Source of the DNA: Candidatus Kapaibacterium sp.
GTDB lineage: Bacteria > Bacteroidota > Ignavibacteria > Kapaibacteriales > UBA4661
DNA: 56,804 bases
Reading direction: 5' to 3'
Assembly (NCBI GenBank): GCA_004292595.1
Contig: RDXM01000091.1
Span: 1-56,804, forward strand
Both the position numbers and the translations under genes were made by a program. Positions 44,623 to 52,163 of the stretch are shown in pieces. Numbering within the stretch: the stretch's first letter is position 1; each line of letters starts with the position of its first letter. The notes beneath the pieces were generated by a model, which was given only the letters and a program-made list of their open reading frames with translations, searched no databases and was not told where the DNA came from.

Positions 44623-46248
44623 ATGAATATAGCGACCAATACTGAACGAAATAGCGACACAGAACAAACCACCGATACTGAGCTAACCACTGAAATACAA
44701 AGCGATAGCGCAGCCCAAAGCAGTGAAGAAATTTCCGAAACCACCGCTTTGGAGAGTTTTATTCCTTCAGAATTTCTTCATAATCCCGAAGTTGCCGCAG
44801 ACAAGGAAAAACCCAACGCACAGAAAAGCGGCACGTTGTTTTTGGTTTCTTCCCACATCGGCAATAGCGAGGATATGACGGCTCGCGCCGTGAAAACGCT
44901 AAAAATGGCGGATGTTGTTGTCGGCGAAGAAGGGAAAACAGTGGCGCGACTTTTGCATGAGAATAAAATTACAAAAAAGCTGGAGGAATTGAACGAACAC
45001 AATGAAGCCACGCAAACAGCCGCGCTCTTGACGCTTCTTCAGCAAGGAAAATCGCTCGCGCTCGTCTCCGATGCTGGTACGCCGCTCTTTGCCGACCCAG
45101 GTGCGCAGCTTGTTCGTCGCTGTATTGAAAAAGGTATTGCGATAAAAGCAGTGCCAGGCGCGTCCAGCATTATGACTGCTCTTGTTACGAGCGGTTTGCC
45201 GATGGATTCTTTCGTTTTTGCGGGCTTCGTCAGCCGCGAACCTTCCGAGCGCATCCAAGAACTGAAGCGGCTTGCAGAGGAATCCCGCACCGTCGTGCTG
45301 CTGGAAACGCCGTACCGCCTTGTTCCTTTGCTGGAAGCTGCTCGGCAAATCATGCCCACACGCCGTGCGTACTTGGGATGCAACCTCACAATGGACACCG
45401 AAACGCATCACTACGGCACGGTCAGCGAATTATACACGAAATTTCTTGTTCTGCGCTTCAAAGGTGAATTTGTGTTCTGTTTCGAGGGCGATAAACACGC
45501 AACAAAATCCAGCGCGAAATTTTCCGCGCCCGCAGAAGCTCGCTCTGAACGCCGCTTTGAACCTCGTGGCGAGGGCAGATTTGAGAAAAAGAGCTTTGGC
45601 GAGAAAAAGAGTTTCGGGGAGCGAAAATTTGGCGAGAAAAAGTTTGGCGACCGAAAATTTGGCGAAAAGAAATTTGGCGAGCGGAATTTTACGGACCGCA
45701 AATTTGAAGCAAAACGATTTGAAGACCGCTCTGAATCTCGCAGCGACGCTCCCGCTGGCGAAAAAAAATTCGGTGAAAAGAAGTTTGGCGACCGAAAATT
45801 CGATGATAGACGTGGCGAGCGCAGTTTCGGCGAAAAAAAATTCGGCGAAAAGAAGTTTGGCGACCGAAAGTTTGATGATAAGCGCGGCGAGCGCGGTTTC
45901 GGTGAAAAAAAATTCGGCGAAAAGAAATTTGGTGACCGAAAATTTGATGACAAGCGCGGCGACCGCAATTTCGGTGAGAAAAAATTTGGCGAAAAGAAGT
46001 TTGGCGACCGAAAGTTTGATGATAGACGTGGTGAGAGGAGTTTCGGTGAGAAAAAGTTTGGTGAAAAGAAATTTGGTGACCGAAAGTTCGATGACAAGCG
46101 TGGCGACCGCAATTTCGGTGAAAAAAAATTCGGCGACCGTAAATTTGGCGAGAAAAAATTCGGCGAAAAGAAGTTTGGTGACCGTAAATTTGGTGACCGT
46201 AAATTTGACAAACCAGGCGACAAACCTAATAAGGATGAAAAAGATTAA
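44623..46248 (+). CDS. RsmI-like SAM-dependent methylase with a long FGEKK/FGDRK repeat tail
   Basis: A 541-aa protein from the ATG at 44623. Residues 1-68 are an acidic Thr/Glu/Ser-rich leader. Residues about 69-292 are a tetrapyrrole-methylase-fold domain related to RsmI, which 2'-O-methylates C1402 of 16S rRNA: GTLFLVSSHIGNSEDMT, SLALVSDAGTPLFADPGAQLV, VPGASSIMTALVTSGLP and VVLLETPYRLVPLLEAA are visible, though HIGN replaces the usual PIGN, so it may be a paralogue with another target. Residues about 293-541 are a low-complexity polyampholyte of FGEKK, FGDRK and DDKRGER units, including five exact-length 24-aa repeats. Such a tail could bind rRNA or drive condensation; this is inference. 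Upstream in-frame codons to 44539 are open but overlap the ssb terminator. Confidence 0.85.
   Translation: MNIATNTERNSDTEQTTDTELTTEIQSDSAAQSSEEISETTALESFIPSEFLHNPEVAADKEKPNAQKSGTLFLVSSHIGNSEDMTARAVKTLKMADVVVGEEGKTVARLLHENKITKKLEELNEHNEATQTAALLTLLQQGKSLALVSDAGTPLFADPGAQLVRRCIEKGIAIKAVPGASSIMTALVTSGLPMDSFVFAGFVSREPSERIQELKRLAEESRTVVLLETPYRLVPLLEAARQIMPTRRAYLGCNLTMDTETHHYGTVSELYTKFLVLRFKGEFVFCFEGDKHATKSSAKFSAPAEARSERRFEPRGEGRFEKKSFGEKKSFGERKFGEKKFGDRKFGEKKFGERNFTDRKFEAKRFEDRSESRSDAPAGEKKFGEKKFGDRKFDDRRGERSFGEKKFGEKKFGDRKFDDKRGERGFGEKKFGEKKFGDRKFDDKRGDRNFGEKKFGEKKFGDRKFDDRRGERSFGEKKFGEKKFGDRKFDDKRGDRNFGEKKFGDRKFGEKKFGEKKFGDRKFGDRKFDKPGDKPNKDEKD
45757..46116 (+). repeat. Five tandem 72-bp repeats inside the methylase tail
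   Basis: Units start at 45757, 45829, 45901, 45973 and 46045, each encoding GEKKFGEKKFGDRKFDD followed by K/R-R-G-E/D-R-S/G/N and F. Synonymous differences between units show selection or age rather than a very recent duplication. Shorter 15-bp units (FGEKK/FGDRK) flank the array on both sides. Confidence 0.95.
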
Positions 46249-46320
46249 GCCGCAATCTCAAGAAGCAAATAACTCAATTCTTACTTACATTTTACGCAAT
46301 TTCCAGAGAGGAATTTGGCT

Positions 46321-46971
46321 ATGGATTTTAATACAAACGAGGTAAGCAGCCTTATGCAGTCGGTGATGTCGCATTTAGAAGGCTGCGTGTATAGCTGCAA
46401 AGCGGATGATGGCTACGCAATTCAATACATTTCTGATTCTGTGCGCCGTCTCACGGGCTTTGAGGCAAATGACTTTGTAAATGGACGCAATCGCACCTTT
46501 TCATCGGTGATTCACCCCGAAGACCGCACGATGGTTGATAGCATGATTTCATCGGCAATCAAAAGCAATGTGGATTGGGATGTGGAATATCGTATTGTCC
46601 GCCGCGACGGTTCGCCAGCGTGGGTGCATGAACATGGACGCGGTGTGTCTGAGGGCGGTAAACTCATGGGTTTGCAAGGTATTATTGTTCGTATTCACGA
46701 CCGCCGAGAGGGCGATAATTCCGACCTTTTGCGCACCCTTGCTGCAAAGAGCGCGGAAATTGAGGAGTCTGGGAATGAAATTGACCGTATCTTGAAGTCG
46801 CTCAACTTGCTTGCGGTAAATGCAACGATTGAAGCCAGCCGTGCAGGTGCGCAGGGTGCGGGTTTTGCGGTGGTAGCGAATGAAGTACAAAACCTCGCTG
46901 TCCGCTCCAAATCGTCTCTGAGCCGTATTCAAAGCCTCATGCGCGAGTTCCGTAAGCTGTTACAGTTCTAA
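46321..46971 (+). CDS. PAS domain fused to a minimal chemoreceptor signalling tip
   Basis: A 216-aa soluble protein; the ATG at 46321 has AGAGGA upstream. Residues about 15-120 are a PAS fold (GYAIQYISDSVRRLTGF, VIHPEDRTMVD, VDWDVEYRIVRRDGSPAWVHEHGRGV, GLQGIIVRIHDR). After a short helix comes a methyl-accepting chemotaxis-type hairpin tip, LLAVNATIEASRAGAQGAGFAVVANEVQNLA (residues about 162-196), and the protein ends almost at once. There are no membrane segments, no HAMP and too little coiled coil for methylation helices. It could still bind CheA/CheW through the tip, or act as a dominant modulator of receptor arrays. A full chemoreceptor is encoded 5 kb away at 52164. Confidence 0.88.
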   Translation: MDFNTNEVSSLMQSVMSHLEGCVYSCKADDGYAIQYISDSVRRLTGFEANDFVNGRNRTFSSVIHPEDRTMVDSMISSAIKSNVDWDVEYRIVRRDGSPAWVHEHGRGVSEGGKLMGLQGIIVRIHDRREGDNSDLLRTLAAKSAEIEESGNEIDRILKSLNLLAVNATIEASRAGAQGAGFAVVANEVQNLAVRSKSSLSRIQSLMREFRKLLQF

Positions 46972-47025
46972 AGAATTATATCATTTCCAAAATTGTACAC
47001 TGTTTTGTCAGAGAAATGAAAAAAT

Positions 47026-47069
47026 AAAAAACCGTAGAGACAGTCGCTATGCTGTTTTTACGGTTTTTT
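47026..47069 (+). terminator. Rho-independent terminator after the PAS-chemoreceptor gene
   Basis: AAAAAACCGTA / TACGGTTTTTT arms with an inner ACAG/CTGT extension, 55 bp after the stop codon. Confidence 0.8.
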
Positions 47070-47131
47070 CGCATTATAACTTCTTCTTCTTCTTCTTCCG
47101 CCAATCAAAAGACCAACGCGCTCTTGTAGAA

Positions 47132-47293
47132 ATGTACAATAATGCTGTCAAGGTCTTTTTTGACAACTTAAATCAAGCATATTCGTCTATCACAGAGAGC
47201 CGTCAATCTATTGAGCAAAGTGTGAGCAAAGTGTTCTCGGTGCAGCAGCAGCAGCCAAACTCATTCTCCCCGCAAAATCTGGCAAGGTGTTAA
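47132..47293 (+). CDS. Candidate small ORF or gene remnant
   Basis: A 53-aa frame from the ATG at 47132 encoding a helical, Gln/Ser-rich peptide (MYNNAVKVFFDNLNQAYSS, then ITESRQSIEQSVSKVFSVQ). The frame is open well upstream of the ATG without another start, the peptide looks more protein-like than random, and its composition resembles phasin-like or coiled-coil proteins. No ribosome binding site is visible. It could be a true small protein or the 3' end of a decayed gene. Confidence 0.3.
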   Translation: MYNNAVKVFFDNLNQAYSSITESRQSIEQSVSKVFSVQQQQPNSFSPQNLARC

Positions 47294-47404
47294 AATGTGT
47301 TAAGGCTGTAACTCGTACCTTCCTTTGTCGTATTTTTGTGTATCAGTCATTCAAACTGTGAACTTTTATTCTTCCCATTTCATTTCCATTCTTGGAGCAA
47401 TTTT

Positions 47405-49018
47405 ATGTCTATGAAAAATAAACCGATGCTTGCTGCCGTTGTGCTAGTTGCTATCGGGGTTGTTTTAGGTGCTGGCTTGGTATCATTTTTTGGTGAAGAG
47501 GGCATCTCGTCTGCCTTTGCGCAAGTGAAGCAGCGTATTGAATTGGGTTCGGGGCAGCCGCCCGTAAAGGTCGAGCCAGCCGCAGCCGCATTGAACAATG
47601 CGTTTGTGGCGGTCAGCAAAGCGGTTAATCCTTCTGTGGTAACGGTTGCCGTTGTTACCGAGCGCAAAGCAGACCCGCGCATGAAGCAATTTGAAGACTT
47701 TTTCGGCTTTCGCTTTGGTCCAGGTCAGGGCGGACGCGGCGGCAACGGTCAAGGTGGCGGGCGTGGCGGTAATGGTCAGGGCAGCGAAGAGGACGACGAC
47801 GCGCCCTTTCGCTCGCAAGGAAGTGGCTCTGGCGTGATTCTCACCCAAGACGGCTATATCGTTACTAACAATCACGTTATCGAAGATGCAAAGGAAATCA
47901 CGATTACCACCTTCGACCGCCACGAATTAAAGGCAAAACTTATCGGACGCGACGAACTCACCGACCTTGCGCTTATCAAAGTAGAAATGAAGCCTGGCGT
48001 ATCGTTCAAGCCAGCATTTATCGGCAATAGTGACGAGTCGAATACTGGTGAGTGGGTGGTGGCGGTAGGCAATCCGTTTGGTACGCTTCAGTCCACAATT
48101 ACTTCAGGCATTATCAGCGCAAAAGGGCGTGGTTTGTCGGGTCGCGGCGGGTATAATGTTGAGAATTACATCCAAACTGATGCGGCTATCAATCCGGGCA
48201 ATTCTGGTGGTGGTTTGTTCAATTTAGAAGGCAAGCTCATCGGCATCAACACAGCGATTGCGACGCATACGGGTACGTTTCAAGGCTACGGTTTTGCTAT
48301 TCCGTCGAACCTTATGCGCTCGGTTGTCGAGGATTTGATTGACGATGGCAAAATCAATCGTGGCTACATTGGCGTAAACATTACGTCGGTGGACGAGGCA
48401 ACGGCAAAGGCTGTTGGCTTAGACAAAGTAACGGGCGTAATGGTGCAAAATGTCTTGAAAAAAAGCGCGGGCGAAGCGGCAGGCTTGCAAACAGGCGATG
48501 TAATTTTGGAAGTTGATGGCGCGACCGTTACTTCGTCCAATGAACTGCAAAGCATTGTTTCTATGCGTCGTGCAGGCGATGTGGTTGCGCTCAGTATCTT
48601 GCGCGACGGCAAGCGCATTATCAAAAACGTAACGCTGAAGGCACGTGAAGACAAGGACGACGTAGCAGTCGCAACGCCTGGCAGCTTACCCAATGGCGAG
48701 GAAAGCAGAAATAACAATGCGCCCGTGAAGTTTGACAATCTCGGTATTACCGTCGAGGCACTGAGCGGCGAGCAGCGTAAGAGCTTGGATGTAGAAAACG
48801 GTGTAGTGGTCTCAAAAGTTGTGCCGTATAGCGAAGCGTCAAAAGTTGGCTTGCGCACTGGAGCAATTATCTTGAAAGCGGATAAACAAGCAATTACCTC
48901 CACAAAGCAATTACGCGATATTTTGAGCGCGAAAAAAGGACAAGCAGTCCTCTTACAAGTGAAAGATGGCGCAACGACGCGCCTTGTAGGAATGGAAGTT
49001 CCCCGCCAAGATGGATAA
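47405..49018 (+). CDS. degQ: Do-like periplasmic serine protease (DegQ/HtrA)
   Basis: A 537-aa HtrA-family protease-chaperone that removes misfolded proteins in the periplasm. GGAG precedes the ATG at 47405. One N-terminal hydrophobic helix (MLAAVVLVAIGVVLGAGLV) may be an anchor or uncleaved signal. The trypsin-like domain has the complete triad H157 (TNNHVIEDA), D187 (LTDLALIKV) and S267 (NPGNSGGGLF). Before it lies a Gly/Gln-rich flexible loop (residues about 105-135, GQGGRGGNGQGGG). Two PDZ domains follow (VQNVLKKSAGEAAGLQTGD and VVSKVVPYSEASKVGLRTG). It ends before a terminator hairpin at 49054. Confidence 0.95.
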   Translation: MSMKNKPMLAAVVLVAIGVVLGAGLVSFFGEEGISSAFAQVKQRIELGSGQPPVKVEPAAAALNNAFVAVSKAVNPSVVTVAVVTERKADPRMKQFEDFFGFRFGPGQGGRGGNGQGGGRGGNGQGSEEDDDAPFRSQGSGSGVILTQDGYIVTNNHVIEDAKEITITTFDRHELKAKLIGRDELTDLALIKVEMKPGVSFKPAFIGNSDESNTGEWVVAVGNPFGTLQSTITSGIISAKGRGLSGRGGYNVENYIQTDAAINPGNSGGGLFNLEGKLIGINTAIATHTGTFQGYGFAIPSNLMRSVVEDLIDDGKINRGYIGVNITSVDEATAKAVGLDKVTGVMVQNVLKKSAGEAAGLQTGDVILEVDGATVTSSNELQSIVSMRRAGDVVALSILRDGKRIIKNVTLKAREDKDDVAVATPGSLPNGEESRNNNAPVKFDNLGITVEALSGEQRKSLDVENGVVVSKVVPYSEASKVGLRTGAIILKADKQAITSTKQLRDILSAKKGQAVLLQVKDGATTRLVGMEVPRQDG

Positions 49019-49053
49019 AGCACTACGTGAGTAACGAATAATGAGATTTGATT

Positions 49054-49090
49054 GGGGTTTATGAGCGATTATCGTTCGTAAACCCATTTT
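49054..49090 (+). terminator. Rho-independent terminator after degQ
   Basis: TGGGGTTTATGAGCGA pairs with TCGTTCGTAAACCCA and is followed by T7, 35 bp after the stop. Confidence 0.85.
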
Positions 49091-49195
49091 TTTGCTTATG
49101 AAGGGCGGGATATTGTTCCTTGACTTCATCTCTCGTGCAGTTGAGTTTTTTCTCTTGATTTGCCGCACCGTACAGCATAATGCAGCAAAAAAGTG

Positions 49196-49226
49196 TTGGT
49201 CATCCCACAAAGGAATCGTATTTTTG
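49196..49226 (+). promoter_or_regulatory. Bacteroidota-type promoter
   Basis: TTG at 49196-49198 and TATTTTTG at 49219-49226 with 20 nt between them match the TTG-N19/21-TAnnTTTG consensus of the Bacteroidota housekeeping sigma factor. It lies about 120 bp upstream of the membrane-protein gene starting at 49349 and after the degQ terminator. Confidence 0.65.
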
Positions 49227-49348
49227 TGTTCTTTATCCGTCTCGGTCTAAGCTCTTGTTACATCATTGCTTGCATTTGTTTTTTCTTCAATGTACATTTG
49301 CTGATGTGCTTGCCACTTTTATCTTTGCAGGTTTTCAAGAGAAACACT

Positions 49349-49912
49349 ATGAATACGCAGAATACGCGCATCCCTCCTTCACTAAAAATGCTTTCCGAAG
49401 CAGATATAGAGAGGCTTGCAGCAATGAAACGCCGGCAGCGTTTTGTCGAATATGTTGGCTTAATTAGCTTACAGGGCTTTCTAGCGGCGGGCTTGCTTCA
49501 TGCAACGCATGAAACGGAGGCGTTGCTGGCAGCACCCGTTTCTTTTGGTTTAGCATGGATGCTGACAAACTCCCGCGAAGAACGCCGAACGCTCGACCAG
49601 CACAATACGCGACGGCTTTTGGGCGATACGATTGAATCATTTGGCTTGGCACTCAGTGTTGCAGTTTTTGTCATTACTGCGCGATATTTTGGCGTAAAAG
49701 TGAGCTTAATGATGACATATCTTTCGGTGATGACACTGCTGTTCTTTTTTGGTTCGTTTGTAAGCGAAACGGTATGGTTTAGTCGTATGTTCCCGCATTT
49801 AGCATTTGAAAACAAGTTGAATTACTTAAAAAATCTGAATCGGTCAATTATTTTTCCATACAACGTTAGTTATTTACGAAGCATTTTACGCAGTGGAAAA
49901 AGAAATTTCTAA
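49349..49912 (+). CDS. Small four-helix membrane protein of unknown function
   Basis: A 187-aa protein when started at the ATG at 49349 (MNTQNTRIPPS). Two pairs of hydrophobic helices are visible (VGLISLQGFLAAGLL, LLAAPVSFGLAWMLT, FGLALSVAVFVITARYF, MTYLSVMTLLFFFGSFV), separated by a charged loop SREERRTLDQHNTRR; the termini are charged. Longer in-frame starts upstream to 49193 would overlap the promoter at 49196. No family recognised. It may be an integral inner-membrane protein; no operon partner. Confidence 0.7.
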   Translation: MNTQNTRIPPSLKMLSEADIERLAAMKRRQRFVEYVGLISLQGFLAAGLLHATHETEALLAAPVSFGLAWMLTNSREERRTLDQHNTRRLLGDTIESFGLALSVAVFVITARYFGVKVSLMMTYLSVMTLLFFFGSFVSETVWFSRMFPHLAFENKLNYLKNLNRSIIFPYNVSYLRSILRSGKRNF

Positions 49913-50024
49913 GATATAACATTTGCCAGAGCTTGCATTAACGGTTTACCATTGACACACATTTTTTGCTTCTCGTTCATAGCGTTTGCGATATATTTTG
50001 ATGTGAATTTTTGATATAAAAATT

Positions 50025-52124
50025 ATGCGATATTCTACTATCATTGCGCGACTTCTGGCATTCAGCCTTGTGGCATTAGAGTTTGTTGAAGTTCCTTTGG
50101 TAATGGCGGAAGCCATTGCCTGCGCTCCTGCTGCGGAATATGACCGTGCGCTACCGTCTGCTTTGCCCATATGCGAAACCGCACTAGAGTCACCTTTTCC
50201 TGCGCTTTCTGCGCCTATTTCCGCTTCGCACGTAAGTGCCGCCGTAACGCTAAACGCACACTTGCGTATAAGTACAGCACTAGTACGGTCATATTCTCGC
50301 AGCCGCAGTCGTTCTCGGAGCAAAGCATCCAGCAAAGCAAGTAAATCTTCTAGCAAATCTTCGAGCAAAAAAAAGCAACAAAAGTCATCCTCATCGGCAA
50401 GAAAATCTGGTGCGAAAGTATCATCACGGAACTCATCCAAATTTTCTCGTGCTTCGTCGGGACGTGGAGGCAGAAAACGCACTTCGCAAAACCATTCCTA
50501 CACACGCTACGAATCGCGGAGGTCGTACTCTAAAGGCAGATACAGCAAGCGATACAGCCGACATAGCGGCAAGTATTCTCGCGGACGGCATCGGTACGCA
50601 CGGCAATATCGTTCTTCGCGCTCCTCGTCTGATACGCGATACGCTCGCGTGTCCGATGCCGTGAGCAGTGTACGCACTGGTCTAGCACAGAATTGGCATG
50701 AAACCTTGAAAGATGCTGAATTGATGCAAGGGGTGCGCTACAAACATTATCTCATCAGCACTGGAAACAAACACTCCGTTCACGTATTGGAAGTAGATAG
50801 AACCAAGCCAGATATTGCTATTGCACTGTTCAAAGGTCAAAATGCAATGAATGGTTTGGAACGTCTGAGCGATATGGCTGCTCGTACCGACTCAACAAAT
50901 GGTGTTCTGCAAGGTATGATAAACGGCAGCTTCTGGAAGTCGCCAGGAAATATGGCACTTGGAGCAACTATCGTCAATGGCGAAGTGCTGGAAATGGGAC
51001 AATACAAAGAGTGGTCGGCGTGCTTTTTTGACCGCCAAAACCGTATGTATATTGAGCGATTCAACATGACAGGAATGATAAAGTTGAAGTCTATCACGCT
51101 GGATATTGACAAAGTTAATCGCCGCACAAACAAGGGTGGGGTGGTGCTGTATAATCACTTTGCAGGAAAAAATGTTCCTGTGCAGCCGCCATTGCAAGTA
51201 GAACAGATGGTAGAAGGCGGCCAACAATCTACTCCCGACGAACTTTCCGACACCAAATCTTCCAAAACAGAATTGGCACGTATGCTGCAAGAGCAACAGC
51301 GCAGTGTAGAGCTAGAGCGCAGTTTGCCGAAAGCCGTGCTGCTGTACTCTGGACAACCTGCCGTCAATGAAGAAGTGCAGTGCCGTGTGATTGAGGTAGA
51401 TACTGGCGCGGTCAATATTCCACAAAATGGAGTTGTGCTTACCTTTGGCGATAACATTGAAGCGGAAGATATTCCAAAGCCAGGGGATAAAATCATGGTA
51501 CAATTCAAAACAAATCTTTTCTCAAGCGTTCCCTTTCTGCACGCGCTTTCTGGCACACCACGCCTTGTCAATCGAGGCATTGCAAAAAATGAGGCGGATT
51601 TTGAGGGCGCACGTGGCGAGCGTTTTATGTCGCAAAAACTCCCTCGTACTGCGCTTGGAATGGACGCAACAGGCACGATGCTCTATTTTGTTGTGGTCGA
51701 AGGTACATCATCAGAAAACAACACAACAGGCATGACAATTCAACAACTCGCTGAGGGAATGAAACAGCTTGGTGCGTACCATGCAATGAGCCTTGACGGT
51801 GGCGCATCAAGCGGGATGGTCGTACGTGGCGGTACGGCAGAAGATATTGGCAGCGAGCGGAGAATCTCACTTGCCTTGGGAGTGGTAAAGCAATCTGCTA
51901 CAGACCGCCCTGCCGCAGCACCGCGTCGCAAGCTCATTTCCAAGCCAGGCGCAACAAAGCCTGATAATAAGTTAGACACCAAGGATTCTAATCAAGCTAC
52001 TCCAAGTGGCATGGAAGCACCAGTATCGCCCGAAAAACCTACTAATGGAAATAGCAGTGGCGGCGGTGGGGCTTCTGGCACAAAGGTTTCCGACACAGAT
52101 AACAGCCCAAGTGGAAAAGATTAA
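50025..52124 (+). CDS. Exported phosphodiester glycosidase-family protein with SR-rich segment
   Basis: A 699-aa protein with a signal peptide (LLAFSLVALEFVEVPLVMAEA). Residues about 88-215 form a highly basic Ser/Arg/Lys/Tyr-rich low-complexity region (SRSRSRSRSKASSKAS, and later repeated S-x-Y/G-R-Y-S units). The C-terminal two thirds match the NAGPA/phosphodiester glycosidase (DUF2233) family: GVLQGMINGSFW, PRTALGMDATGTMLYFVVVEG, and the signature YHAMSLDGGASSGMVVRGG at about residues 585-603. Characterised members cleave GlcNAc-phosphodiester bonds or act on sporulation-related or cell-wall glycans. The protein ends in a Gly/Ser/Pro linker. The basic segment could bind anionic surface polymers or nucleic acid. 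It converges on the chemoreceptor with a 39-bp gap. Confidence 0.85.
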   Translation: MRYSTIIARLLAFSLVALEFVEVPLVMAEAIACAPAAEYDRALPSALPICETALESPFPALSAPISASHVSAAVTLNAHLRISTALVRSYSRSRSRSRSKASSKASKSSSKSSSKKKQQKSSSSARKSGAKVSSRNSSKFSRASSGRGGRKRTSQNHSYTRYESRRSYSKGRYSKRYSRHSGKYSRGRHRYARQYRSSRSSSDTRYARVSDAVSSVRTGLAQNWHETLKDAELMQGVRYKHYLISTGNKHSVHVLEVDRTKPDIAIALFKGQNAMNGLERLSDMAARTDSTNGVLQGMINGSFWKSPGNMALGATIVNGEVLEMGQYKEWSACFFDRQNRMYIERFNMTGMIKLKSITLDIDKVNRRTNKGGVVLYNHFAGKNVPVQPPLQVEQMVEGGQQSTPDELSDTKSSKTELARMLQEQQRSVELERSLPKAVLLYSGQPAVNEEVQCRVIEVDTGAVNIPQNGVVLTFGDNIEAEDIPKPGDKIMVQFKTNLFSSVPFLHALSGTPRLVNRGIAKNEADFEGARGERFMSQKLPRTALGMDATGTMLYFVVVEGTSSENNTTGMTIQQLAEGMKQLGAYHAMSLDGGASSGMVVRGGTAEDIGSERRISLALGVVKQSATDRPAAAPRRKLISKPGATKPDNKLDTKDSNQATPSGMEAPVSPEKPTNGNSSGGGGASGTKVSDTDNSPSGKD

Positions 52125-52163
52125 ACAATTTTTTGTCGTAAGCGATGGAATGCGCTCACTTTC

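Larger units (their letters stand above)
46972..47404. other. Spacer before degQ with a terminator and a possible gene remnant
   Basis: Contains the terminator at 47026, a (TTC)6 tract at 47081-47098, a 53-codon candidate frame at 47132-47293 described separately, and a TATTTTTG box at 47331-47338 that could be the -7 element of the degQ promoter, though no proper TTG lies about 20 bp upstream. Confidence 0.5.

Noticed and set aside
45411-46223. Long open minus-strand frame (about 270 codons of Ser-Pro-Asn-Phe repeats) opposite the methylase tail
   Set aside because: It is the antisense reading of the FGEKK repeat array; stop-free only because of the repeat composition, with no start context or family.
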